Assembly: GCF_947507565.1 (NCBI RefSeq)
Contig: NC_089182.1
Coordinates: 3,348,001 to 3,412,000, forward strand
Reading direction: 5' to 3'
Origin: Oscarella lobularis
Taxonomy: Eukaryota; Porifera; Homoscleromorpha; Homosclerophorida; Oscarellidae
DNA: 64,000 nucleotides
Position numbers and translations under genes: made by a program
Notes under the pieces: generated by a model
The model's database searches: none
Seen by the model: only the letters and a program-made list of their open reading frames with translations
Told to the model about the DNA's origin: nothing
Shown: positions 1-11,200 of the stretch, one piece after another
How positions within the stretch are numbered: the first letter of the stretch is position 1
Layout of the letters: each line of letters begins with the position of its first letter

Positions 1-24
1 TCACTTGCATTTTGATCTATTTAG

Positions 25-3000
25 AGAAGAAAGTAAATCTGGATGCGAAGATGCTCGAATATGGAAACGTTCTTTCTGGTGGAAACATTTCCTATGCAGA
101 TGCAGTAGATGTTCAAACGGGACAGAAATTGACAGACTGTCCCAACTCTTCTTATTCCGGCCGTCGTCCAGTGTACTTGTCAATCAATTTGGGTCACCTC
201 TTTGCTGTGAGCAAGATCAGAATGCTATCTCGCCTTCAGTTCGGAAGTGCCTCTAAGATCTACGTGGGAAAGACTGCTATCAAAGAAGACGGAACTATAG
301 ACTCAAACAAAGATCACAAATGTGATGTTCGTAACTATCCCACTAGACCTCCAATAAAGACTTTCACTAACTTCTCTTGTTCGCCTATTCGTTGGATTCA
401 ATATGTCACCATTCATCGTCCCACTCACGACAATCTGCAAGTATGCAAAGTGGAAGTGTATTATAATGAGAGAACAGGTAGAGAGTCTCTCATATATACA
501 GCATTACGTTGAGAATATTTTTTCATTTAGCTGACGGTGTTGCTATAACAACGAAGAATCATACTATTAGAAACACGGGTGAAATTGCGTCGTGTGGTTC
601 ACCAAATGGAGACTTTGGTCCGATATGGAAATTTCCCAATGGAACAAAGGTTTCAACAAAGACGTCGGCTGCAATTCGACAAGTCAATGATTCATCATCA
701 CCCGGATACAAGAAACTGCGTTTAGAATCTTTCATCGCTCCAAATGGTAGCTACAAATGCGAGTACATCGCAAATAATGCTACAAAAACGAAAACGGTCA
801 ATATAGTGTGTAAGATGACATTAAAATGACTTGATGTGGAATATGTAATTCGTTTGTAGTTTGTCAATCAACTCCATGGTCAGCATGTTCGGTGTCATGC
901 GGACGCGGAAAAAGGACAAAGATTACTGCTCAATTAAGGGGCAGCAATTGTTCCTCTATGCCGTTGTCAGAAGACTGCTTCAATACAAATTGTGAGCTGT
1001 TTTCTAAATATTACTAGTAGAAGTGTCTAATTTACTCTAGGTGGTAGAATTGATATGACGAATGCAGTTGCTACTCATGGTCCAGGGGCTACGTTGGTAC
1101 GATCAACATCAGTAAGCCTTCCGGCGTCACTGGCGATAGATGGGGAAGTGAGGGGCGATTTATGCGCTGCAACTTTGGAGTCAACTTCTCCGTGGTTGCA
1201 AGTTGATCTGAAGACTGCTTATTTCATTACAAGCGTTGAATCGTCATTTTGGTCGAACCGAGGAGACGGCGCAATTGTCCGAATAGGGAGTAATTCGGCT
1301 AATAATATCAATGTTAATCCGAAGTGCGGTCAACCAATTAGCAATTCAGCGACTGGAAAGTGGATTAGAACTGTTTGTTCTCCTCCACTTTGGGGACGAT
1401 ACATCAACGTACAGAAAATCTCATCAACAAAAAGTAATTTAAGTGTGTGTGAATTGAGGGCAAGCTACAGTAAGGAAATTAATTAAGCCTAATTATTTTA
1501 ATCAGTTAATCAATAGTCTTTAAGAACTTGACGTTGGCATTCTGTACAACGATTCTTCTATTGCGTCTGGATCAATTTACTCGTACGCTGGGAAACTGCT
1601 TCCATTTCCTGTTCTGTGCGGCGTCAATCCAGATCCAACCAACGTTAATGAGTTGCTCAATATTGAGTGGAAATATGGCAGCAATGGTAATCGTATTCCT
1701 GCTTTGTCATCAAATCCTGACTTTGTGCAATCTAAAACGAGTAATCTGACAAGTCTACATATAGAAAAGGCTCCGTTAGTGGATCAAAAGTATTCGTGTC
1801 ATTTTACGTGGATTAATCAAACACAGAAAAGTCTCATTTTCAATCTGAATATTAACGGTAAACAGCGAGCATAACAGATTGCCGCTCTATAAATTATAAA
1901 CGTGTGTTTCTAGTCGATTGTACGTGGAACGAGTGGTCAGTATGTTCTGGACAATGTGGCGTGGGAACGAGATCTCGAACAACTATCGAGTCAAGGCATC
2001 GCGGAAAATTGTGCAATGGATCTGCAATGGAAGACTGTGACACTGGAATTCCGTGTAAGGGAAAGAGAAAATTTTTAATTAAAACGACGCAATGTAAGCG
2101 TATCATTTTGTGAAGGCACTCCCACTCCTGTTCAGAGTTTGGTAACAGTTCAGGAAGGGCGGCAAGCTATGTTAGAATGTGAATCATCGCAATATCGTCA
2201 AGTGGCAACATCTATTACATTCGAGTGGTTCAAAGATGGATTGAATTTGACCAATCCTTCTAGTTCATCTGTTCGTGTGGCAAACGGAAGAAGATACAGA
2301 GGGACACTGACATTAACGTCTGTCAAGAGGACAGACGCGAGCTCATTCTACACGTGCAAGGCTCGCGGAATACGCGGTCTTAGCGAAGCATCTACTGCAA
2401 TTACGCTTAATGTCACGTGTAAGTTCTCCACAATTCAGTTGCATACGATTTACTGTTTCTTTTAGATGCTCCTCATAATGTCAGAGTGAAATCAAACTTC
2501 AGTGCGTTCGTGAAAGAAGGACGGATAATTCTAAGTTGTATCGTCGAAGCGAATCCTCTTCCTCATCAATACTCGTGGTGGAAAGACGGTCAACTACAAG
2601 CTGAGTCAGGATCGCAGTTCGTGATTTTAAATTCATCTTTCTCTGGCAATGAAACATACAAATGCGCCGCGAATAACTCGTTGGGTTCGTCCATGTCAGA
2701 AATATTCGTTATCAGTCTTAGTAAGCCACGTCTTCTCGCAGTATTACGTTTAAGGGACTAATGTTTTAGTACCGGAAAAGTGCACTGGACTGTCGGGTAC
2801 AAGTTCAGTCGGCAATTCGACCAGCTTGACGATTTCTTCTTGTCCTGTCAACGGCAATGCGGATGTAAAGAATTACATGGTTTTCTACAGAGTGTCTGGT
2901 TCCCCCGATGTTTGGTCTGCAGTACTATTAGAGGCGGCTTTACCAACAATTACTGTTACATATCTCGTACCATTCACCACATACGAGATTAAAATAACTG

Positions 3001-6000
3001 CGGGGAACGAATACGGATATGGACCAAACAGCAGCACAATTAAAGTTCGGACAGCTGAAGGAGGCACGTGGCGTTGATACTCTTCAATTAAATCTGTTTT
3101 CAAGTGTGTTTTCTTTTGTTTTGTAGAACCCGGGCCTCCGCAAAACGTGAGCGTTGTTTCATTGAGTTCGCACAGCGTTTCTGTCTCCTGGCTACAGCCT
3201 ACCACTCCACATGGAATTATTGCCAAATATAAGATCTACTATCGCATTCCATCAAAAACTAAACGAGAGGCGACGAATAACGAAGTCTTCGCTAATGTGT
3301 CAGGATCGGAAACGACTGTAAACCTGACTGACCTCTCACCGTTCACTCTCTACATGATAAAAGTCGCGGCCGTAAACATCAGACAATACGATAATAAATC
3401 TCTAGAGGGACTGGCAAGCAAAGAAGTCTCAGTACGGACAGGGGGAGAAGGTAAGTATCGAACCACGATTGATTGTGCAATCTCGCAATATATATTGGGG
3501 CAGGTGCTAGCAAGAGTGGCGATGGCAACACTCCTATTATTATAGTTGCTGTTGTACTCGTCGTCATTTTGCTTGTCATCGCCGGAATTGCTATTGCTTT
3601 TTTCATAGTCTGGTGGAGAATTGTTCTTAATTAGCTACGTGCAGTTGTTTTTAATATGCATTTAGGCGTCGTAAGGGCGAGTATGAAATTTCGACTATTG
3701 AGATGTCATCTGTGAAAGATTTCGATGATGAAGAAGATGAAGATTCGCCAGCTTCCCGTAAGTGAGCTTTTCCTTGTAATTAAATAGATTCATCCTCTAC
3801 GTTTGGCAGCTTCCCTGTTGGTGGAAGTGTACGAAGGCAGTACAGCTCTTTTGCCCTGTGGAAGCGCTGGAAATTTCGACGTTATCTGGTGTCAAGGAGA
3901 AAAATCTCTTCCTGGAAAAGACACGCGTTTTCTGCAACTTTCCGATGGACAACTTCAGATCACGGCTGTTCGTGGCAGTGATTCGGGTACTTACCAATGG
4001 ACTGCGTCCAGCAAATCTGGAATCGGCGAACAGAGCGTGGAGCTTATTGTAAAACCAGTTGAAGTCAATGAAGGCCAATTGGGCGGATTTTCTGGATTGG
4101 GTAATAACGGACAAAGGAGCTTCTGTTTTCTTCTCAGATTTAATTAACTGACGTTCTAGCGGTTGGCAAAGGGACTCGCAAAAAGTCACAATCGCACGCG
4201 GTGCACTTGGATGATTTTCTTGATCATGTTACTGCTATGAATGAGTCAAAAGGAGCCGGATTTACTGAAGAATTCAAGGTCAGAATAGCGTACGTATGGC
4301 CGTCTTATTTAGGCGTCTACTGTTTGTAGGAGTTGGAAAAAGCGAAGGCGGGAATGGAACTGACTACCCACGCCGCAGCGTCAAATTTGTCACAAAATCG
4401 CTACAGAAATATTCTGACTTGTAAAGTCGTCTTCTCGCAAGATTCTCCTTTTTTTATTGACTTCTTTAGATGATCATGCTCGGGTTGTTTTGAAGCCTCT
4501 GCCTGAAGCGGAGCCACTCGAATGCGATTACATTGCAGCTGCCTATGTTGACGTGAGAGTCGCTTTGATTTTTCAATTAAACGAGACCTACATACATACA
4601 TACGATAGGGTCATCGCACTCCAAAGAAATATATTACTTCGCAAGGTACAGTAGTAGGCATTTATGCTCTTGACTTCTACGTTAGAGAGAGCAACTGTAT
4701 ATAGGACCCACTAACGCTACCTCAGGAGATATGTGGCGAATGATTTGGAGTGAAAATGTCACGACTATCGTCATGCTTACACATTTGAAGGAAGGAAATA
4801 AGGTGATAGCTTAGTATTACTGTAATAGGGAACTTACAGGCAGTTGAATGCAGATCAAATGTTATCAGTATTGGCCTTCTACTGAAGAGGAGACAAAAAA
4901 TTTCGGGGGATTTAAAATAACTTTGGACAGTGTTGACGTTTTTGCGGAATACGATATCAAATCAATCACGATTTGCTTGGTTAGGTTATTAGTGTTAATG
5001 CAGCTTGATTAATTAATTCTTTGAATAGGGAAACGAAGGGCGAGATGTAAAACTGTATCATTTTACTTCTTGGCCCGATCACGGTGTTCCGAAATTCGCA
5101 ACAGGGCTGCTCAGTTTCATAAAGAGAGTCAACAGAGAGCTCCCTAAGAATTCTGGACCAATGGTCGTTCATTGCAGGTTGGCTTAACTAACTTAATTCG
5201 ACTTTGGTGGTTGTATCTTTATTTTTTATCAGTGCCGGGGTCGGACGTACAGGCACATTCATCGTGATTGATCAGATGCTTGAAAAAATCAACGAAGGGC
5301 TTCCAATTGACGTCTTCAACGCCGTCAAGTCTCTCAGAACTCGACGCCAAAAAATGGTTCAAAGCAAGGTAAGACACCCAATGCTTTCTTTCCGTGGCTA
5401 TAAGCCAAGGACGATTCCGGCTGCAGGCTCAATACGCCTTTATATACGTTGCATTGCTCGAAGCCGTCCTATGCGGCAACACTCAAATTCCGGTGCAAAA
5501 TCTCTGCTCTGCCTTTTCCAAGCTATCTGAGAAAGACAGCAAAGGTCGATCTGGATTTGAGCTTCAGTACCGTGTAAGAATATCTCATCTCCTGTGTTAT
5601 ACGTATGTACTCGTTATTTAGGTCTTGGAGACGGCTAGTGCTCACGTTAATAAGGCCCTGTGCAAGTCCGGGCTTCATGCAAGTGTGCAGAAGAAAAACC
5701 GATATTTGGACATTATTCCGCGTAATTTCCATATAAGGATTTCTCGGATATTTGATGTGTACTCTCTAGTCGATTCTGAACGAGTTGTTTTGCGCTTGGA
5801 GGACGCCGTATCTGGTGACGGTGACGCTACGTACGTGAACGCGGTAGCTGGATCGAACTACATCAATGCAAGCTACGTCAATGTAAGCAAAGGCTTTATT
5901 TTTGGTCCAGCAAAGAAATACTAACGTTTTCTTTATCTTCATTAGGGCTATCGTTATCGTGACGCTTTTATAGTGACTCAGGGACCGCTGGAAAATACCG

Positions 6001-6772
6001 TGAACGATTTTTGGCAAATGGTATGGGAACAGGATACATATACAATCGTCAACTTGACTCAGCTGATTGAAGACGACAAGGTCGATCGAAAAAATTCGAT
6101 TAGAAGCGTCGGTTCATATTACCTGATATAGGAAATGTGCTATCAGTATTGGCCAAAGACGAAAGCTCGCTACGGTTCATATGAAGTTGAAATTGATGGC
6201 CAAAATTCTTCTGACTCTTACGTCGTGAGAAAACTAAATGTCAGCAAGGTTTGTTGCTAGAACATTTCCCCTCTTCCTATCTTATCTGTATCTATACTAC
6301 AGGGTTCTGAAATGAAGACGGTTTGTCAGTTTCACTTCACTGCCTGGCCAAATGACGAGTGCCCTACGTCAGCAATTCACCTACTTGAAATGATGGCACA
6401 AATTGAGAAGTGGCAACAAACAACCGGCAACAATGTCATCACTGTTCATTGCAAGTAAGTTTGCTACACGAGTCAATGATGTCTATCTATAAGACTTGCT
6501 GATCTCATAGCAACGGTATTGGTCGTTCTGGTGTATTCTGCACTATCGTATCCGTGGTTGAGGAAATGAAGGTGGAGAATGTGATCGATGTATTGTATAA
6601 AGTGAAATCGTTGCGCATCAAAAGGCCTGGGATGGTGCAGAGCGTTGTGAGTGTACACTGACCATAATTTGACGATTATTTAATTATTTAATATCAGGAT
6701 CAGTATAAGTTCTGCTACAAGGCAATTCTTGACTATACCGAGGGCTTTGACATCTATGCGAATTTCAAGTGA
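25..6772 (+). CDS. Receptor A: receptor-type tyrosine phosphatase, 5' exon missing
   Basis: Exon 2 begins at 25 after an intron end at the window edge; the signal-peptide exon lies outside. Exons: 25-477 FTP lectin-like, 531-809 Ig, 860-991 TSP1, 1041-1469 FTP, 1525-1857 Ig, 1914-2054 TSP1, 2116-2418 Ig, 2466-2720 Ig, 2770-3063 FN3, 3127-3450 FN3, 3504-3612 membrane span, 3666-3757 acidic juxtamembrane, 3810-4100 Ig-like, then 15 exons (4160 to 6772) for two phosphatase domains. D1 has SWPDHGVP and [10 protein letters not shown] (joined across 5177/5233). D2 has AWPNDECP and HCNNGIGRSG (across 6454/6511), so its general-acid Asp is Asn. The D1 substrate loop reads QNRY where the paralogues have KNRY. 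The 3063 boundary uses a GC donor. Summed exons plus the paralogues' 85-base first exon stay in frame. Its role is inferred: lectin-like binding outside, phosphotyrosine removal inside. Confidence 0.9.
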
Positions 6773-6835
6773 CGGCGTTTCTAGTTAGAATTTTGACGTA
6801 ACTTTGCGTTGGTTGTTTTCTTTGCTTCTTTGCAG

Positions 6836-6874
6836 TCGACGTCGCACGCGAGCTCGGCATATTATCGTTTCCGT
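6836..6874 (+). repeat. 39-base direct repeat, copy 1
   Basis: It starts TCGACGTCGCACGCGAGC and ends TATCGTTTCCGT. It recurs at 7106-7144 with a few differences (CACG to CGCG, and a small shift in the AT stretch). The pair lies 270 bases apart inside the insertion, so it may mark ends of an inner element or a duplicated module. Confidence 0.6.
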
Positions 6875-7105
6875 GCAAAACAAAATTTCAAATACAGCAC
6901 AATTTCTAACCTCACGCTCGACCTCAACGGAAGGCGTCAAAATTTTTTGATGCCTTGCGAAAAAAAGAAAAGAAAAAAGCGGCCGAATCCATCGGGCCCG
7001 AGCCTGTCACCTAACCTAGCTCAGATCCACGCCTCCCACGCCCTACTTACAGGCGTGGCTCGAAAACCGATTCATAATTAAAATCTCAAAAGGTCGACCC
7101 GAAGC

Positions 7106-7144
7106 TCGACGTCGCGCGCGAGCTCGGCATTATATCGTTTCCGT
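7106..7144 (+). repeat. 39-base direct repeat, copy 2
   Basis: Second copy of the repeat at 6836-6874, with the same core GAGCTCGGCAT followed by TATCGTTTCCGT. The flanks of the two copies are otherwise unlike each other. Confidence 0.6.
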
Positions 7145-7310
7145 ATGCCGCTCGACGCTATTACCTCCACTGAGACCCAGGTCGTCAATCAAGGGAAGCC
7201 AGTTGCGGTTCGATACGACCCAAATCCATCGCGCGCGCGCGACGTCTTTCGATCGCTTGACAATAAATCTAATAAATAGAAGGATAGAGGTTGGTCCAAA
7301 TTCCAGGGGG

Positions 7311-7494
7311 GTCAGGATGGCCTGGTGGTTAATTAGGGCTCCCCCGAAGAACGAGGTCCCGGGCTCGAATCCCGCCTGTGGCAAGATTTATCTCGCTAAA
7401 GAATTTTCAAAATGGAAGAAAAGACAAGAACTAAGACATTGCTTGCATTGCATGGCTGTGCTGCCTTCTGGTGCTCTGTTCTGACTTATGACTT
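7311..7494 (+). mobile_element. tRNA-derived SINE-like element
   Basis: A Pol III-like box A (TGGCCTGGTGG, 7318-7328) is followed about 43 bases on by a box B (GGGCTCGAATCC, 7361-7372) and CCGCC, as in a tRNA head. The sequence between does not fold as an intact tRNA that I can see. The rest (7380-7494) is an AT-rich body ending in TTCTGACTTATGACTTAG. It stops exactly where the paralogous receptor flank resumes, as expected of an inserted SINE. No target-site duplication was identified with certainty. It could also be a decayed tRNA pseudogene. Confidence 0.5.
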
Positions 7495-7692
7495 AGATAA
7501 TTCTCCGAAAATGTTCGGAGACGCGCACAGTCAATTAGCGGCTAATCTCTCTGTGTGGAAAGTTTTTGCGAGTTGTACTTCAACACGCACTTCTAGTTCG
7601 TCTCCTCGCCGATCTTTGTCGTCTCTCGTCGAGGTTCTTTTGCCATCGGGCTCCCCGGCTGATGGAACGCTGCCTCTACTGTGTACTTGACT

Positions 7693-7994
7693 ATGACTTA
7701 CTCTCGTTTGTTTCTGCTGAGACTGGCACGAATCATGGCGTTTTTTGGACTTTTTCAAGTCTCTGGAGGTTCATGAAATGCCAAGCAAAGTGGGCAGTAA
7801 ACTTGAAGGCGACGTTGTGCCTCGTAAAAAGTCCAGCGCCTATGAAACAGTGTCTTCAAAGAACCAAAAAAGTACACGTGATCGATGAATTTGATATATA
7901 TATGTATATGCTAATTTTTGTGCGTACAGCCAAAGACTCTGTTGACGAAACATATGCTGAAGTAGGTGCACCAAAGAAAGACACAAGTCTTTAG
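7693..7994 (+). pseudogene. Relic B: signal-peptide exon fused to ITIM-type tail
   Basis: The start at 7693 gives a leader (MTYSRLFLLRLARIM...) homologous to exon 1 of the other units. It is fused, without the usual donor, to the middle of the tail exon of C/F at about 7773. The leader frame meets TGA at once, so no receptor is made. The tail hom­ology continues (tyrosine motifs AYETV and TYAEV) through an intron of 58 bases to the stop at 7992-7994. All ectodomain and membrane exons are gone. At the tail donor this copy has six A's, against five in C and F, which restores a normal spliced frame. It is best read as the product of an internal deletion; the receptor 5' flank is retained. Confidence 0.8.
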
Positions 7995-8229
7995 ACAATT
8001 TAGCAGTAAACTTTGTCTTCGTTTTCAATTTTTTCGTCGAGTTATCTTACTCGTAGGTAGACACACGTGCGTGTAGCGTGTCGTCTCATCAGCATCCGGG
8101 CACCGTGAGACTTTTCCCGAAGTCTTGGCGAGTTGTTTCGTTGACTCGCTCTTCTTCTACTGCCGGTCTTTGTCCTGTTTTTGCGGCGATTGGGCTCCCC
8201 GGCTCATCGGGCGCTGTCTCTACTTCACT

Positions 8230-11200
8230 ATGACTTGTTCTCGTTTGTTTCTGCTCAAACTAGCAGTGATCACAATGGTTTTTGAATGTCTTCAAGTCTC
8301 TGGAGCCAGTGGAGGTAGGTATCGGACTGCTCACCTTGCAGTTCGTCTCTGAAAGCGTTCGTCGCTTGAGAAAATGAGACCGGATGCGCGTTTCCCAAGA
8401 CTATCGACCTCACTTGCATTTTGATCTATTTAGAGAAGAAAGTAAATCTTGATGCGAAGATGCTCGAATATGGAAACGTTCTTTCTGGTGGAAACATTTC
8501 CTATGCAGATGCAGTAGATGTTCAAACGGGACAGAATTTGACAGACTGTCCCAACTCTTCTTATTCCGGCCTTCGTCCAGTGTGGTTGTCAATCAATTTG
8601 GGTCGTCTCTTTTCTGTGAGCAAGATCAGAATGCTATCTCGCCTTCATTTCGGAAGTGGCTCTAAGATATACGTGGGAAAGACTGCTATCAAAGAAGACG
8701 GAAATATAGACTCAAACAAAGATCACCAATGTGATATTCGTGCCTATCCCACTACTGGTCCAATAAAGACTTTCACTAACTTCTCTTGTTCGCCTATTCG
8801 TTGGATTCAATATGTCACCATTCATCGTCCCATTTACGACAATCTGCAAGTATGCAAAGTGGAAGTGTATTATAATGAGAACACAGGTAGAGAGTCTCTC
8901 ATATATTACGTTGAGAATATTTTTTATTTAGCTGACGGTGTTGCTATAACAACGAAGATACATACTATTAGAAGCTTGGGTGAAATTGCGTCGTGCGGCT
9001 CACCAAATGGAGACTTTGGTCCGATATGGAAATTTCCAAATGGAACAAAGGTTTCAACAAAGAAGTCGGCAGCAATTCGACAAGTCAATGATTCATCATC
9101 ACCCGGATACAAGAAACTGCGTTTAGAATCTTTCATCGCTCCAAATGGCGACTACAAATGCGAATACATCGCAAATAATGCTACAAAAACGATAACGGGT
9201 AATATAGTGTGTAAGATGACACAGAATTAAAATGACTTGATGTGGAATATGTAATTCGTTGTAGTTGATTGTCAATCAACTCCATGGTCAGTTTGTTCGT
9301 GCGGACGCGGAAAAAGGACAAAGATTACTTCTGAATTAAGGGGTAGCACTTGTTCCTCTATGCCGTTGTCAGAAGACTGCTTGAATACAGATTGTGAGTT
9401 GTTTTCTAAATATTACTTGTAGAAGTGTCTAATTTACTCTAGGTGGTAGAATTGATATGACGAATGCAGTTGCTACTCATGGTCCAGGGGCTACGTTGGT
9501 AGGAGGACAGACAACGTTTTCAGCGTCACTGGCGATAGATGGGGAAGTGATGGGCGATTTATGCGCTGCAACTTTGTTGTCAACTTCTCCGTGGCTACAA
9601 GTCGATCTAAAGACGGCTTATTTGATTACAAGCGTTGAAGCGTCATTTTGGTCGAACCGAGGAGACGGCGCGACTGTGCGAGTAGGAAGCAATTTGATGA
9701 ATGATGGCAATGGCAATCCGAAGTGCGGTCAGTCAATTAGCAATTCAACGTCTGGAAAGTGGATTACAACTGTTTGTTCTTCTCCACTTTGGGGACGATA
9801 CATCAACGTACAGAAAATCTCATCAAAAAAAAGTTATTTAAGGGTGTGTGAATTGAGGGCAAGCTACAGTAAGGAAATTAATTAAGCCTAATTATTTTAA
9901 TCAGTTAATCAATAGTCTTTTAGAACTTGACGTTGGCATTCTGTACGATGATTCTGCTATTGCGTCTGGATCAATTTACTCGTACGCTGGGAAACCGCTT
10001 CCATTTCCTGTTCTGTGTGGCGTCAATCCAGATCCAACGAACTTTAATTCGTTGCTCAAAATTCAGTGGAAATTTGGTAAAGATGGTAATCGTACTTCTG
10101 CTTTGTCATCAAATCCTAATATTGGGCAATCTAAAACGAGTTATCTGAGAAGTCTACATATAGAAAAGGCTCCGTTAGTGGATCAAAAGTATTCGTGTCA
10201 TTTTACGTGGATTAATGAAACACAGAAAAGTCTCGTGTTCAATCTGAATATTAACGGTGAACAGCGAGCATAACAGATTGCTGCTCTATAAATTATAAAC
10301 GTGTGTTTCTAGTCAATTGTACGTGGAACGAGTGGTCAGTATGTTCTGGACGATGTGGTGAGGGAATGAGATCTCGAACAACTATCAAGTCAAAACATCG
10401 CGGAAAATCGTGCATCGGATCATCAGCGGAAGACTGTGACACTGGAATTCCGTGTAAGGGAAAGAGAAATCTCTAAACAAAATTTAAGCGCACCATTTTG
10501 TGAAGGCACTCCCACTCCTGTTCAGAGTTTGGTAACAGTTCAGGAAGGGCAGCAAGCTATGTTAGAATGTGAATCATCGCAATATCGTCAAGTGGCAACA
10601 TCTATTACATTCGAGTGGTTCAAAGATGGAGCGAATTTGACCAATCCTTCTAGTTCATCTGTTCGTGTGACAAACGGAAGAAGATACAGAGGGACGCTGA
10701 CATTTGCGTCTGTCAATAGGACAGACGCGAGCTCTTTGTACACGTGCAAGGCTCGTGGGGAGCGCGGTGTCAGTAATTCATCGACGGCAATAACGCTTCA
10801 TGTCACTTGTAATTTCTTCGCAATTTCAGTTGCATACGATTTACTGTTTCTTTCAGATGCTCCTCATAATGTCAGAGTGAAATCAAACTTCAGTGCGTTC
10901 GTGAAAGAAGGACGGATAATTCTAAGTTGTATCGTCGAAGCGAATCCTCTTCCTCATCAATACTCATGGTGGAAAGACGGTCAAGTACAAGCTGAGTCAG
11001 GATCGCAGTTCGTGATTTTAAATTCATCTTTCTCTGGCAATGAAACATACAAATGCGTCGCGAATAACTCGTTGGGTTCGTCCATGTCAGAAATATTCGT
11101 TATCAGTCTTAGTAAGCCACGTCTTCTCGCAGTATTACGTTTAAGGGACCAATGTTTTAGTACCGGAAAAGTGCACTGGACTGTCGGGTACAAGTTCAGT

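Larger units (their letters stand above)
6829..7494. mobile_element. Composite insertion between receptor A and relic B
   Basis: The D-E and E-F intergenic regions run directly from a pyrimidine-rich stretch ending TTTGCTTC into GTAGATAATTTTG and TTTCTCCGAAAATG. Between A and B the same flanks are split by about 665 bases of unrelated sequence, and roughly 30 bases of the flank are missing. The insert is locally GC-rich with CG dinucleotides. It holds two 39-base direct copies (6836-6874, 7106-7144), a short hairpin (CCACGCC near 7031 with GGCGTGG near 7053) and a tRNA-like SINE at its right end. I see no transposase. Boundaries are approximate because they come from comparing paralogous flanks. 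Confidence 0.6.

Noticed and set aside
6511-6646. Loss of the CX5R motif in D2 from a first splice choice
   Set aside because: Placing the donor after CATTGCAA and the acceptor before CAACGG gives HCNNGIGRSG with CX5R spacing intact in all four copies. D2 is altered, not deleted.
7311-7494. A functional tRNA gene
   Set aside because: Only the box A and box B-like parts are present; no complete cloverleaf with acceptor stem pairing could be drawn.
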